DNA of 64,000 nt from Nitrospirota bacterium (GCA_016936655.1 JAFGXL010000021.1:159881-223880), one strand, 5' to 3'; positions 48,839 to 58,772 are shown, counted from the stretch's first letter. The notes: generated from the sequence alone by a model not told the origin. Translations and numbers: made by a program.

Positions 48839-49845
48839 TATCACCAGCAGAACTTCTGCTCGCATTTTTCCTTGATCTGGCAATCGGAGACCCGAGGGGA
48901 CTGCCTCATCCTGTGCGTATAATAGGCAGATGGATCGAGAAGGCTGAGGCGCTGCTCCGCAAAATATGTTCATCCCCACAAGATGAAAGATCAGCAGGCA
49001 TTGTGCTGGTTGCAGTTGTTGTGATCCCGTCTTATGTACTCACATGGCTGATGATTGATCTACTCCGTTCAATTTCCGGAACAATACTCGCAGTTATCAG
49101 CTCAATAGTTATCATCTGGCTCGCATCAACAACAATTGCTTTGCGCGAGCTGGTGAGTTCAGCAAAGGATGTTATAAACGCTCTCTCATCTGGCGATATT
49201 GCCGGAGCGAGACAGAGTCTCTCGATGATTGTCGGCAGAGACACTCAGGTGCTTTCTGAAAAAGATATACGCAAGGCGGTTATCGAGACAGTCTCTGAAA
49301 ATTTTAATGACGGAATTATAGCCCCGCTCTTTTATATGGCACTCGGCGGTCTGCCTCTCGCCATGACGTACAAGGCGGTCAATACACTTGACTCGATGGT
49401 GGGATACAAAAATGAAAAATACGGGGATTTCGGTTTTGCCTCTGCAAAGCTTGATGATCTTCTGAACTATGTTCCTGCAAGGATATCTGGTCTGCTGATT
49501 GTTGGTTCAGTTTTTATCATGAGTAAAATTAAAAAAATATCTGGTTTAAACTGCATGAGCAGCTTGAACAGTTCTAATGCTTTTAAAATTATGCAGCGCG
49601 ACGGAAGAAAACATCCGAGCCCAAACAGCGGGATGCCGGAAGCAGCGATGGCAGGAGCCCTTGGAGTTAGGCTCGGCGGATCTTCAAAATATAAAGGCAT
49701 ACCGGTAGAAAAAGAGTATATTGGTGATGAGGCTGTGAATGACTATGCTTCAGCATGCATCAACTCTATCAGCATAATTAAAATTGCATCACTTATTGCT
49801 GTAATTATTTCAGCAATGATCTTAGCCTTGAGGTCAGGGATATGA
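48835..49845 (+). CDS. cbiB: Adenosylcobinamide-phosphate synthase CbiB
   Basis: A 336-residue membrane protein that attaches the aminopropanol phosphate arm to cobyric acid. AIGDPRGLPHPVRIIGRWI at the N-terminus and DSMVGYKNEKYGDFGFASAKLDD are the family signatures. It starts with GTG overlapping the cobQ stop, and its stop overlaps the next start (ATGA), so the three are translationally coupled. Confidence 0.95.
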   Translation: MISPAELLLAFFLDLAIGDPRGLPHPVRIIGRWIEKAEALLRKICSSPQDERSAGIVLVAVVVIPSYVLTWLMIDLLRSISGTILAVISSIVIIWLASTTIALRELVSSAKDVINALSSGDIAGARQSLSMIVGRDTQVLSEKDIRKAVIETVSENFNDGIIAPLFYMALGGLPLAMTYKAVNTLDSMVGYKNEKYGDFGFASAKLDDLLNYVPARISGLLIVGSVFIMSKIKKISGLNCMSSLNSSNAFKIMQRDGRKHPSPNSGMPEAAMAGALGVRLGGSSKYKGIPVEKEYIGDEAVNDYASACINSISIIKIASLIAVIISAMILALRSGI

Positions 49846-50933
49846 CGCATCATCATGGCGGCAACATATACAGGGCAGCTTCTGAAGCCGGCATGCATAT
49901 ACAGAAAATACTAGACTTTAGCGCATCCATAAATCCGCTTGGTATGCCTGAGTCTGCTGTGCGCGCTTACAAACATGCAGCAGCAATGATACCGAACTAC
50001 CCTGACCCAGACTGCAGGCAGCTCGCTGATGCTGTTGCTGCGCATCATGGAATAGACAAAAGACTTCTTGTATTCGGAAACGGCAGCACAGAGCTGATTT
50101 ACCTTACAATCAGAGCGCTCAGGCCCAAGAGGGTGCTGATACCATGTCCCACATTCAATGAATACGAGAGGGCAGTAAGGCTTTACGGATTTCAGCATCC
50201 CGAGCTTAAGCCTGATGAGTATCTCAATTTCATGATGCTTGATGAGGCTGACGGCTTTGCGATAGACCCTGATAAGTTCATATTAAATATGACGGATTGT
50301 GACATGGCATTCATATGCAATCCGAACAATCCTACAGCGCGGCTCACAAAAAAGGATGATATGCTCAGGATCATAGAAGCTGCTCGCACAGCAGGATGCT
50401 TGCTCATTGTTGATGAGGCATTTATGGACTACTGTCCTGAGCATAGTGTCATACACGAGGTAGAGACAAATCCATTTGTAATCGTACTTAGGTCGCTTAC
50501 AAAATATTATGCTTTGGCAGGTTTAAGATTAGGATTCGGTGTTTATCCTGAACATGACATAAGTTTGATTAAAGAGAACAAAGAGCCATGGACAGTTAAT
50601 AGTATTGCTCAGGCATGCGGAGCAGCTGCACTTGCTGATGACGGATATCGTGAGGCAACAAATGAGGCTATCAAAAGGCAGAGGACTGTTCTTGAAGACG
50701 GCTTTAACTGGCTCGAGATCAAATATATTCCATCTGATGCAAACTTTTATCTGATAAAGATGGAGAATGCGCGAAGGGCCGCATACGAACTTAGTCAGAA
50801 GGGTATTCTTGTAAGGACCTGTGTTGACTTCAGGGGTCTGCACAGCATATATCTGCGCGTGGCTGTAAAATCCGTAAAAGACAATTCACGTCTTATTGAA
50901 GAGCTTTCATTAATATGCGGGGCATGGTCATAA
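49842..50933 (+). CDS. cobD: L-threonine-O-3-phosphate decarboxylase
   Basis: A 363-residue fold-type I PLP enzyme that makes the (R)-1-amino-2-propanol phosphate used by CbiB, encoded just upstream. FSASINPLGMP at about 27 and the PLP Lys in RSLTKYYALAGLRLGF are typical, with FICNPNNPTARL in between. The call over a histidinol-phosphate aminotransferase rests on these features plus the operon. Confidence 0.92.
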   Translation: MTHHHGGNIYRAASEAGMHIQKILDFSASINPLGMPESAVRAYKHAAAMIPNYPDPDCRQLADAVAAHHGIDKRLLVFGNGSTELIYLTIRALRPKRVLIPCPTFNEYERAVRLYGFQHPELKPDEYLNFMMLDEADGFAIDPDKFILNMTDCDMAFICNPNNPTARLTKKDDMLRIIEAARTAGCLLIVDEAFMDYCPEHSVIHEVETNPFVIVLRSLTKYYALAGLRLGFGVYPEHDISLIKENKEPWTVNSIAQACGAAALADDGYREATNEAIKRQRTVLEDGFNWLEIKYIPSDANFYLIKMENARRAAYELSQKGILVRTCVDFRGLHSIYLRVAVKSVKDNSRLIEELSLICGAWS

Positions 50934-51008
50934 CAGGCATAGCCAATATTACGGCAAGTTTTTATAAATAAAGTATATGCTGCAATTAATCGCGGAGGTT
51001 ACAGTATA

Positions 51009-51524
51009 ATGCGCAAGGGATATCTGCAGGTCTACACGGGTGAGGGTAAAGGCAAAACAACAGCTGCACTTGGACTCGTTCTGCGCGCCTATGGCGCAGG
51101 TCTCAAAATATTTATCGGACAGTTTATCAAGCGTCGCATATGCAGCGAGCATGAGGCGCTAAAGAAATTATCAGGCAATATACAGTTCAAGCAGTATGGC
51201 ACAGGATTTATAAAAAACAATATTTCAAAAGCAGCAAAAGAGGCGGCTGTAAAAGGACTTGAAGAGGTTAATAATGTTCTCACCTCTGGCAGATATGATC
51301 TTGTAATACTTGATGAGATAAATGTGGCGCTCCATTACGGTCTGATAAATATTGATGATGTTATGAAGATTATCGATGTGAAGCCACTAAAGACGGAGCT
51401 TGTGTTAACAGGAAGATACGCACATAAAAAAGTTATTGAAAGAGCTGATCTTGTGACAGAGATGAAAGTTATAAAACATTATATGGACAGCGGGGTGAAG
51501 GCACGCAAAGGAATAGAGTGCTAA
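51009..51524 (+). CDS. cobO: Corrinoid adenosyltransferase, CobA/CobO type
   Basis: A 171-residue ATP:cob(I)alamin adenosyltransferase. The P-loop GEGKGKTTAALG is at 9-20, GQFIKRR follows, and DEINVALHYGLI is the conserved acidic motif. GGAGGTTA lies upstream of the ATG. It supplies the adenosyl group to corrinoids made or salvaged by the operon. Confidence 0.94.
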   Translation: MRKGYLQVYTGEGKGKTTAALGLVLRAYGAGLKIFIGQFIKRRICSEHEALKKLSGNIQFKQYGTGFIKNNISKAAKEAAVKGLEEVNNVLTSGRYDLVILDEINVALHYGLINIDDVMKIIDVKPLKTELVLTGRYAHKKVIERADLVTEMKVIKHYMDSGVKARKGIEC

Positions 51525-51623
51525 ACAATCTGGGTGAAAAAACAGATTTGACAGCAGCAGAGATACTGAGATTTTTAAAAGTGTCTATTTGTTATTATAT
51601 TAAAAGAGGAATAAATAAAACAT

Positions 51624-52895
51624 ATGAGCATTGTATATGTAATAGGCATAGGATTTAAACCACTGGACATTAAGGCTTCTGAGGCCATACTGCGTTCTTC
51701 GTATGTATATGCTTCACCAAGGCTTATGGAAGTCTTTCCTTTGTACAGAGAGTACGATTCTGTAAAAGAGAGGATTGTGGTGCTGGACAGCGTTGACGCG
51801 ACAATTGATTCGATAAGGCTTGAGCTGGACAAGTATGAAGATGCCGAAGTTGCACTGTTAGCATCAGGCGATCCGGTTTTTTTTGGAATAGGCAGCAGGG
51901 CTGTTGAGGAGTATGGCAGCAACCGAGTAAAGATAATGCCTGATATGACCAGCATGCAGAACGCCTTTTCAAGGATAAATGAGTCCTGGGACACCGCGCT
52001 GTTTGTGAGTTTGCATGGCGGCCCATATCCAGGGCGCAGGCGCAAAATGCATTATAGTATTTCTGATATTCCTGTACTGCTGGAGAGACAGAGCAAGATT
52101 GGCATACTTACGGACAGGGATAATAATCCGCAGGAGATAGCTGAAAATATTATTAAAACCATGCCACAGGAAAGATACAAAAATCTCACTATGTGCGTAT
52201 TCGAAAAGATTGGCTATCCGGAAGAGAAGATTACAAAGGTGAGTGTTGAGAAAGCGGCTTTGTATAAATTTTCAGAACCTAATATTGTGATACTTCTGAA
52301 CCCTTATGCATCAGAAGCGGGGTCTTTTTCTGATCAGGTGAAGTATGGATATTCACGAAATGAGATCGAACATCTTAATTGCATAATGCCGAACGATGAA
52401 GCAAGGGCATTGGCTATTCACAAGCTGAGGCTGCTGAATTCTGGAGTAATGTATGATATAGGGGCGGGCTCAGGAGATGTCTCAATTGATGCTGCCGGCA
52501 TTTCAGCAGGGATGAAAATTTATGCTATAGAAAAAAGATCGGATCATGCAGATATATGCAGAAAAAACAGGGCGCGATTTAATTCGCTTTCAGTAGAGGT
52601 AGTCGAGGCGGAGGCGCCTGAGTGTCTTGACAGCCTGCCAGTGCCTGATCGTGTATTCATAGGCTGCAAAAATGCTGACAGTATAATAGATGCAATATGC
52701 TCTCGCTCTTCTCCGCTTTTTGTGATAAGGGTAAATGATCAGGATTCTGTTGTTCAGACAGTAGCTGCGCTGCAGAAAAATGGGTACAGCACAGAGGTTG
52801 TATCTCTAACAGTAACATACGCAAACGGGCAGCCCGGCATAACAAAACCTGCGGCATCGAACTTCTCAGTCATAATTAAAGGAGAGTTCAGGTGA
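51624..52895 (+). CDS. cobL: Precorrin-6Y C5,15-methyltransferase (CbiE-CbiT fusion)
   Basis: A 423-residue fusion. Residues 1-200 are a CbiE-like tetrapyrrole methylase (YVIGIGFKPLDIKASEAIL, LLASGDPVFFGIGS). Residues about 230-423 are a CbiT-like SAM methyltransferase/decarboxylase (NDEARALAIHKLRL, YDIGAGSGDVSIDAA). It is the only corrin-ring methylation gene in the window; the other ring-building genes must lie elsewhere or be absent. GAGG is found upstream, at a rather long distance from the ATG. Confidence 0.92.
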   Translation: MSIVYVIGIGFKPLDIKASEAILRSSYVYASPRLMEVFPLYREYDSVKERIVVLDSVDATIDSIRLELDKYEDAEVALLASGDPVFFGIGSRAVEEYGSNRVKIMPDMTSMQNAFSRINESWDTALFVSLHGGPYPGRRRKMHYSISDIPVLLERQSKIGILTDRDNNPQEIAENIIKTMPQERYKNLTMCVFEKIGYPEEKITKVSVEKAALYKFSEPNIVILLNPYASEAGSFSDQVKYGYSRNEIEHLNCIMPNDEARALAIHKLRLLNSGVMYDIGAGSGDVSIDAAGISAGMKIYAIEKRSDHADICRKNRARFNSLSVEVVEAEAPECLDSLPVPDRVFIGCKNADSIIDAICSRSSPLFVIRVNDQDSVVQTVAALQKNGYSTEVVSLTVTYANGQPGITKPAASNFSVIIKGEFR

Positions 52896-53042
52896 TATGC
52901 AGCTCAAACTATATGGTATAGTTACGGGTCTGCTTTTTTGGCATCCGCTGCTTAATGGAATTAAATAGCGCTGTTAATTTGCTATGCAGCAAAAATATAA
53001 GGGAGGAACAGCCGGGATAATCTTCTCTGCTTATGTTTGGAT

Positions 53043-53828
53043 ATGACAAAGAATGATCTTGATCTAATAAAAAAGTGGTTTTCTTACTACTGCAGATCTC
53101 ACTATTCTTCAATTGAAGAAGATCAGAAGAATATAGCCCTCAAAGAACTGCATTCATACAATGTTTGCAGAAACTCTATCAGGATTGGCAAAGAGATAGG
53201 CCTTAATGAACAGGCTATGCTGCTTGTAGAGGTTATTGGACTTTTGCACGATGTAGGCAGATTTGAGCAGTATGCGGAGTACAAGACATTTAGAGACAGC
53301 TCTTCAGTTAATCATGGGATGCTCGGCGCTCAGGAGATAACAAAGAAGAGGGTGCTGCAGAATCTAACTCCAGAGGAGAGGGATCTTATCCTTGATGCTG
53401 TAAAGTATCATAACGCTTTTGTCATTCCTGACCTGAAGGATGAACGCAAACTTCTCTACCTAAAGATCGTTCGTGATGCTGACAAGCTGGACATATGGAG
53501 GGTGTTTAAGGAGTATTACCAGAATCCCCAAGATACGGCCTCTGCTGTTAACCTTGGTCTGCCTGCAAGTGACAGTTATTCTCCGGATATAATCGCCTGC
53601 CTAAGTGAAAAGCGCTTGGGAAAACTTTCTGATGCAAAGACGCTTACCGACTTTAAGCTGCTTCAGCTTTCATGGGTATATGATCTAAACTTCAGCATTT
53701 CTACCCGCATCGCTATTGAACAGGGATATGTAGATATAATACAGCAGCAGCTGCCACAGACAGATGAGATAAAAAATGCTCTGGCTGTGCTGAACTCATA
53801 TCTTAAAGAGAGAGCGCTTGTTGATTGA
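53043..53828 (+). CDS. HD-domain phosphohydrolase
   Basis: A protein of about 261 residues with the HD metal-binding set in order: a helix with HSYNVCRNSI, LLHDVGRFEQY, KYHNAFVIP and DADKLDIWRVF. The family includes nucleotide and cyclic-nucleotide hydrolases; the substrate cannot be told. The start is uncertain: I used ATG 53043, and a TTG at 53037 adds two residues. GGGAGGA at about 53001 is too far to serve either. Confidence 0.78.
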   Translation: MTKNDLDLIKKWFSYYCRSHYSSIEEDQKNIALKELHSYNVCRNSIRIGKEIGLNEQAMLLVEVIGLLHDVGRFEQYAEYKTFRDSSSVNHGMLGAQEITKKRVLQNLTPEERDLILDAVKYHNAFVIPDLKDERKLLYLKIVRDADKLDIWRVFKEYYQNPQDTASAVNLGLPASDSYSPDIIACLSEKRLGKLSDAKTLTDFKLLQLSWVYDLNFSISTRIAIEQGYVDIIQQQLPQTDEIKNALAVLNSYLKERALVD

Positions 53829-53870
53829 GAGGAGTTAATGCGTCGGCATTGTAAAGAGTCTTTTTAGGTG

Positions 53871-55046
53871 TTAGTTGTCTTTTTCAATAGGCAGCGTTAT
53901 TGAGAATGTTGTGCCCTCATAAGGTGTTGATATAAATGATACTCTGCCTTTGAGGTAATTTTCTCCTAAAATCTTCATGCTGTATGTACCTAGGCCGTGC
54001 CCCTGCTCAGCTTTTGTGCTGAATGACCTTTTAAATATCTGGAGTGCTACTGCTTGGGGAATGACATCTTCGTTATGCACATAAAAGCCTATCCTGCTGT
54101 CGACATGCTGAGCGTAGACTGATACAGTGCTGCCTGTGGTAGTGGCTTCCAGTGCGTTATTGATCATGTTTGTAAGCACTCTCATCAGCAGTCCGGCGTC
54201 TGTATAAAATGTTGTATCTTCTTCGGAAGGATGGAAGTGAAGAGTTTTTCTGGAGATGAGACTGCTGCCGGTATAGTTTAATTTTAATGCTTCAAAAATC
54301 TGTGACACGCTTGTCTTTGCCCTGCTTAGTTTAAGAATGTTGCTTTCTGCCTGCGTTATTATGCGGTGCGTATCGATGTCATGCTTAAGGCTGTCCACAA
54401 TACGGATAATTTTTGATGCAATTCCTTCTGGATGGTCATGAGGCATCATATGCGCCCATGCATACAGACTTGCCAGCGAGTTTGTTATATCGTGCAGAAA
54501 TATTTTTTCGAGCACCTCTTTGCGCACCTCTGCACTTATGTCATACATTACAAATGCGAGCAATCCGCTGCCCGGAATGTCTATGGGACTGCAATGTATT
54601 CTGAACTCTCGGCTCTCATAACCTTTTTCTGTTTTTATTGACATATGGCAGCGGTTGTCAGATGACTCATGAGATTCCTGAGCAGCGAGTATTGATATTA
54701 CAGCGCCGCATGCACGGCAGTGCCTGGATGTTCCGCATCCTGCAGGACCTTCTGATGCGTGCTCGCAAGAAAATACCTCACCGGGTCTTTTGCCAATTAC
54801 GCTGTCCATTGTTTTTAGTTTAAGTGCATCGAGCACCTCATTGTTTGCAGCCAGAACCTGTCTGTTTTTGTTTAGGATAAGAATGTATCCGCTGACAGCT
54901 TTTAAGATAAGTTTTATTAGAGGGTCATTAATTATGCTGTCTGATTCTACTTGTGCATCTTCTGGTGATATTCTGTCAGGGGGCGCAAAAAATGTTCTTA
55001 AAGATTCAGGGCTGGAGAGATATTCTTCATTTTCAGGAAGTCTCAT
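53871..55046 (-). CDS. PAS-domain sensor histidine kinase
   Basis: A soluble 391-residue kinase without transmembrane segments. A PAS-like sensor (about 45-175) contains a Cys cluster CEHASEGPAGCG...CRACG with Cys at about 94, 104, 110 and 113, which may bind a metal or sense redox. The dimerisation segment has FLHDITNSLASL with the phospho-acceptor His. The ATPase domain has NMINNALEAT (N box) and GHGLGTYSMKI (G2 box). The ATG at 55046 is preferred over a TTG at 55091, since the latter lies inside a terminator hairpin. No response regulator is adjacent. Confidence 0.85.
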   Translation of the reverse strand: MRLPENEEYLSSPESLRTFFAPPDRISPEDAQVESDSIINDPLIKLILKAVSGYILILNKNRQVLAANNEVLDALKLKTMDSVIGKRPGEVFSCEHASEGPAGCGTSRHCRACGAVISILAAQESHESSDNRCHMSIKTEKGYESREFRIHCSPIDIPGSGLLAFVMYDISAEVRKEVLEKIFLHDITNSLASLYAWAHMMPHDHPEGIASKIIRIVDSLKHDIDTHRIITQAESNILKLSRAKTSVSQIFEALKLNYTGSSLISRKTLHFHPSEEDTTFYTDAGLLMRVLTNMINNALEATTTGSTVSVYAQHVDSRIGFYVHNEDVIPQAVALQIFKRSFSTKAEQGHGLGTYSMKILGENYLKGRVSFISTPYEGTTFSITLPIEKDN

Positions 55047-55068
55047 AGTCTGTCCTGTTGAAACAATG

Positions 55069-55096
55069 AAATAACTGCCATGCCTAAGCATGGCAG
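55069..55096 (-). terminator. Hairpin between hemB and the histidine kinase
   Basis: CTGCCATGC (55075-55083) and GCATGGCAG (55088-55096) form a perfect 9-bp stem with a four-base loop. Read on the reverse strand it is followed by TTATTTC, so it probably terminates hemB, though the T-run is short. Confidence 0.55.
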
Positions 55097-55162
55097 TAAA
55101 ACATTATTGGTTATAGTATAAGATTGTTTTTACAAAGCTGCAACAGATTTTGATTTCTGTTT

Positions 55163-56134
55163 TCAGCGGTTCAGGACTTTTGCGGCGTCTTTTGCAAAGT
55201 AGGTGAGTATTAGATCTGCGCCTGCTCTTTTAATGGATGTTAGCATCTCCATCATTACTTTCTGGCCGTCTATCCAGCCGAGCTTCTCAGCGGCTTTTAC
55301 AAGTGAGTATTCACCGCTTACGTTATAGGCAGCTACCGGCATAGCGAATGATGATTTTATGTCGGATATTATGTCTAGATAAGAGAGTGCTGGTTTGACC
55401 ATTACTATATCTGCACCCTCTTCAATATCCAGCGCTGTCTCCTTGAGCGCTTCTCTTCTGTTTGCTGGATCCATCTGGTATGAACGCCTGTCGCCAAATT
55501 GAGGTGTGGATTCTGCTGCATCCCTGAATGGACCGTAAAAGGCTGATGCGTATTTTGCTGAGTAGGCCATTATCGGCAGTTCAGTGTATCCCTCCCTGTC
55601 GAGAGATGCACGGATGGCTGCCACCCTGCCGTCCATCATGTCTGATGGGGCAACCATGTCTGCTCCGGCGCGTGCATGTGAAAGGGCTTCCATTGCGAGC
55701 AGGGGCAGGGTCTTGTCATTGGATACATCGCCATTTTCTATAAACCCGCAGTGTCCGTGGCTGGTGTATTCGCACATGCAGACATCAGTAATAACATAAA
55801 GCTCAGGAACAGCATTCTTGATCGCTTTGATGGCTGTCTGCACAATGCCGTTGTCATCGTAGCCGCTTGTGCCGAGGTCATCTTTTTTATCTGGTATGCC
55901 AAAAAGTATTATCGAGGGTACGCCGAGCGAATAGACCTCTTTTGCATTTAGCACAGCCTGATCAACAGACTCCTGAAAGCAGCCCGGCATTGATGAGATC
56001 TCTTTTTTTATGCCTTTGCCTGTTGTGACAAAAAGCGGATATATGAAATCATCAGGCGATAGAGCTGTCTGCCGCACCATCCGCCTTATAGTCTCATTTT
56101 TTCTGAGTCTTCTGCATCTGTGTTGAGGAAACAT
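55163..56134 (-). CDS. hemB: Delta-aminolevulinic acid dehydratase (porphobilinogen synthase)
   Basis: Condenses two aminolevulinates to porphobilinogen, the precursor of haem and of the corrin ring. The 323-residue protein has the two active-site Lys in [15 protein letters not shown] and [11 protein letters not shown]. The metal-site region [13 protein letters not shown] has three Cys, fitting a zinc enzyme. It follows the IscA-like gene by 24 bp. Confidence 0.96.
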   Translation of the reverse strand: MFPQHRCRRLRKNETIRRMVRQTALSPDDFIYPLFVTTGKGIKKEISSMPGCFQESVDQAVLNAKEVYSLGVPSIILFGIPDKKDDLGTSGYDDNGIVQTAIKAIKNAVPELYVITDVCMCEYTSHGHCGFIENGDVSNDKTLPLLAMEALSHARAGADMVAPSDMMDGRVAAIRASLDREGYTELPIMAYSAKYASAFYGPFRDAAESTPQFGDRRSYQMDPANRREALKETALDIEEGADIVMVKPALSYLDIISDIKSSFAMPVAAYNVSGEYSLVKAAEKLGWIDGQKVMMEMLTSIKRAGADLILTYFAKDAAKVLNR

Positions 56135-56158
56135 TGTTGTTCAGCGCCTCCTTTGATT

Positions 56159-56491
56159 TTATCCGCAGCTGCCGCTGCATCCGCCACATCCGCCGCTGCT
56201 GCATGAAGATCCTGCGCCTGCGAGTACAAAACCTTCCTGCTGACCGTCCTCAAAGTAGTCGAGCTTGAGTCCCTCTATGTTTGGAGCAAGGGATTTGTCA
56301 ACAAATACTTTGAGACCAAAAGACTCTATTGTTTCATCATTTTCGGTAGCCTGCTCATCTAGGTCGAGACCGAAAGAAGGTCCGCAGCACTCTCCTCCGG
56401 CATTGAATATCCTGAGTCCCCATCCTTCCTTGCCCTCTGCAATCAGTATAGCCTTAGCCTTTTCAGCCGCTTTTTCTGTAATTGTGATCAC
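56159..56491 (-). CDS. IscA/HesB-like iron-sulfur protein with Cys-rich tail
   Basis: A 110-residue A-type carrier-like protein: the N-terminal MITITEKAAEKAKAIL and the GGECCGPSFGLDLDE segment are of the HesB/IscA fold, while the usual C-terminal CxC is replaced by a Gly/Ser/Cys tail with six Cys (SSCSSGGCGGCSGSCG). It probably binds iron or an Fe-S cluster. GGAGGTAGC precedes the ATG. It is co-directional with hemB. Confidence 0.83.
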   Translation of the reverse strand: MITITEKAAEKAKAILIAEGKEGWGLRIFNAGGECCGPSFGLDLDEQATENDETIESFGLKVFVDKSLAPNIEGLKLDYFEDGQQEGFVLAGAGSSCSSGGCGGCSGSCG

Positions 56492-56603
56492 CTTGCTACC
56501 TCCGTTGGTTTAGTCTTATTAGGATAATTCATAGCTTTTTTAAAAATCAAATAAGATCAGTGTCTTTGACCTTTTGCTGCTGTATAGGATATTTTATTCC
56601 GTT

Positions 56604-57662
56604 ATGCTCCTTATACACAGAATGATCCTTAAAGAGCTGGTGTCTTCTTTTATAATAGCGCTGCTCTTTCTGAATTTTGCTCTCATGATGGAGAAGCTGC
56701 TTAAGCTCAGCAGGCTTCTTTCAGGTGTTGGAGCCTCTTTGCTGGATGTGGGGAAGATAGTGCTTTATCTGCAGCCCCAGCTATGCATTCTTACAATACC
56801 TATGGCTTTCCTGCTCTCTGTACTGCTTACATTCGGCAGGATGAATGCTGATAACGAACTGACTGTACTGAAGGCGAGCGGAATATCGCTGAAAAAAATA
56901 TCAAGACCAGTGTTGTATATGGGTTTGGTCTGTTTTGTGCTCAGTCTGGGCATGAGCTTTTATTTCAGCCCAAAAGGCAGTTTATCATTAAGGGCAAAGG
57001 TTACAGAGATACTTACAGTGAGAGCGCCTATGACTATCGAGGAGGGAGTCTTCAATACCGCTTTTAAGGATATAGTCATACTCGTCAAGAGCAAGCCGGA
57101 GCCTGACAAATTGGCAGGCATATTCATAGTTGACGAGAGAAAAAAAGAAGAGCCAAAAATAATTCTCGCAAAAAAAGGCAGCATAGTTACAGACAATGAT
57201 GCTATAAGCTTTACCCTTATCTCTGGACAGGCGTATATCACAAAAGGGGATACAATAACAGAGATAACATTCGGAAGATACAACTTTAGACTCAACCCCA
57301 CATTAGACTCTGGAGAGAAGAAGAACAGGGAGCTTACTCCGCTGCAGCTGCTGAAGGAAGCCAAGGAGCCTGCCAAGGCTGACAATGCGTATCTAGAGCT
57401 TCATAGAAGGTTCTCTCTGCCGGCTATATGTCTTATAATCGTTTTTCTTGGGCCGCCGCTTTCGCTGATGGCCGGGAGATCCGGCAGACTTGGCGGACTC
57501 ACTATAGGACTCGGTGTTTTTGCAGTTTATTATGCGCTTCTGATATTTGGAGAAAACCTTGTGCGCGCAGGTAAGCTGCCGCACTTTGGAGGCGCGTGGC
57601 TTTCTTTCACACTGCTGGTTGTGTTTTCGATATTGATATATGAGAGGGTAAACAGGCGATGA
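56604..57662 (+). CDS. lptF: LPS export permease LptF
   Basis: One of two permease subunits of the LptBFG transporter that extracts LPS from the inner membrane. About 352 residues: transmembrane helices near 15-35, 50-75, 90-115, then a periplasmic beta-jellyroll (about 120-255), then three C-terminal helices. I chose ATG 56604; a TTG at 56574 is in frame, but TTGACC and a -10-like TATTTT lie over it. Its stop overlaps lptG (ATGA). Confidence 0.9.
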   Translation: MLLIHRMILKELVSSFIIALLFLNFALMMEKLLKLSRLLSGVGASLLDVGKIVLYLQPQLCILTIPMAFLLSVLLTFGRMNADNELTVLKASGISLKKISRPVLYMGLVCFVLSLGMSFYFSPKGSLSLRAKVTEILTVRAPMTIEEGVFNTAFKDIVILVKSKPEPDKLAGIFIVDERKKEEPKIILAKKGSIVTDNDAISFTLISGQAYITKGDTITEITFGRYNFRLNPTLDSGEKKNRELTPLQLLKEAKEPAKADNAYLELHRRFSLPAICLIIVFLGPPLSLMAGRSGRLGGLTIGLGVFAVYYALLIFGENLVRAGKLPHFGGAWLSFTLLVVFSILIYERVNRR

Positions 57663-58753
57663 TAATGCTGCTGGCCCAGAGGCTGTATATGAAGGAGTTT
57701 ATAAAGACCATGGCTACACTCACCATTGGTCTGGCTCTTATATTCAGCATTCTAGGATTTATAGACAGGATAGATGACTTCATGCCTCACAAGCCTCAGG
57801 CCGGTCAGCTGGTTCTATATATACTTATGACCATACCGAGATATGTCCATTATCTAATGCCTATGGCAATACTACTGAGCGCGCTTTTTGTTTTTTCACA
57901 GGCTGTTAAGAGAAAAGAGATAGTTATAATAAAGGCCTCCGGCAGCAGGATGAGAAGATTTCTTATGCCTTTTGTATCTGCAGGAGTAATACTCACAGTG
58001 TTTGGGTTTGTGCTTGCAGAGGGCATAGTGCCGGCTGCTTCAAAAAAAGCACAGATCATAAGAGAGAAGATTAAAAAGACGCAAAAGGGATACACCTTTA
58101 AAGAGGGCACTATGTATATGCGCGGACTTGACGGAGCTGTAATAAGAGTGGGGCTTTTTCAGCCTGTTCAGAACATTTCCACAGATGTCACCATATTCAG
58201 ATTTGACTCTAAGGGACTCAAGGAAAGGGTGGACGCAAAGTCAGCTGTGTGGGAAGATGACAAATGGACTCTTAAAGAGCTGAACATATACTCGATGGAA
58301 ACAGGAAAGATAAAAAAACAGCCCCGTCTTGTTTACGAAGGCATAGAGACTCCTGATATCTTCAAGGAAGATGTTGTGAAGGTTGAGGAGATGAATATGG
58401 TAGAGCTGTATAAATATAAAGACCGGCTTAATAAGGCTGGATACAAAAACCAGAAACTCGTTGTTGATCTCAGCGCAAAGCTCTCTTATCCGCTGATAAA
58501 TCTTTTTATGCTCTTGCTTGGGCTGTCTTTATCACTTGGCGAGTCATTTAGGATATTTGGGCAAACAGCATCCAGCAATACTGCAATAGCAGCAGGCCTC
58601 GGGCTTGTTGTGAGTCTGCTCTACTGGCTCGGCTATTCTCTCTTTCTCTCTCTCGGCTATGCTGGTGCCATACCCGGCACAATCGCGCCATGGATCATTC
58701 CGGCGATGTTCGCCATAGCTTCAACCATACTCTATAAGAAGATACCGGAATAA
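57659..58753 (+). CDS. lptG: LPS export permease LptG
   Basis: The partner permease, 364 residues, with the same order of three helices, jellyroll and three helices. ATLTIGLALIFSILGFIDRIDDF at the start and VVDLSAKLSYPLINLFMLLLGLSLSL before the last helices are typical. It is coupled to lptF by a 4-base overlap. The ATPase lptB is not in the window. Confidence 0.93.
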   Translation: MIMLLAQRLYMKEFIKTMATLTIGLALIFSILGFIDRIDDFMPHKPQAGQLVLYILMTIPRYVHYLMPMAILLSALFVFSQAVKRKEIVIIKASGSRMRRFLMPFVSAGVILTVFGFVLAEGIVPAASKKAQIIREKIKKTQKGYTFKEGTMYMRGLDGAVIRVGLFQPVQNISTDVTIFRFDSKGLKERVDAKSAVWEDDKWTLKELNIYSMETGKIKKQPRLVYEGIETPDIFKEDVVKVEEMNMVELYKYKDRLNKAGYKNQKLVVDLSAKLSYPLINLFMLLLGLSLSLGESFRIFGQTASSNTAIAAGLGLVVSLLYWLGYSLFLSLGYAGAIPGTIAPWIIPAMFAIASTILYKKIPE

Positions 58754-58772
58754 AAAAGGCAGGCAAAAAGCT

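Noticed and set aside
52896..53036. Further cobalamin gene after cobL
   Set aside because: GTG at 52892 opens a frame of only nine codons; the gap has no family motif.
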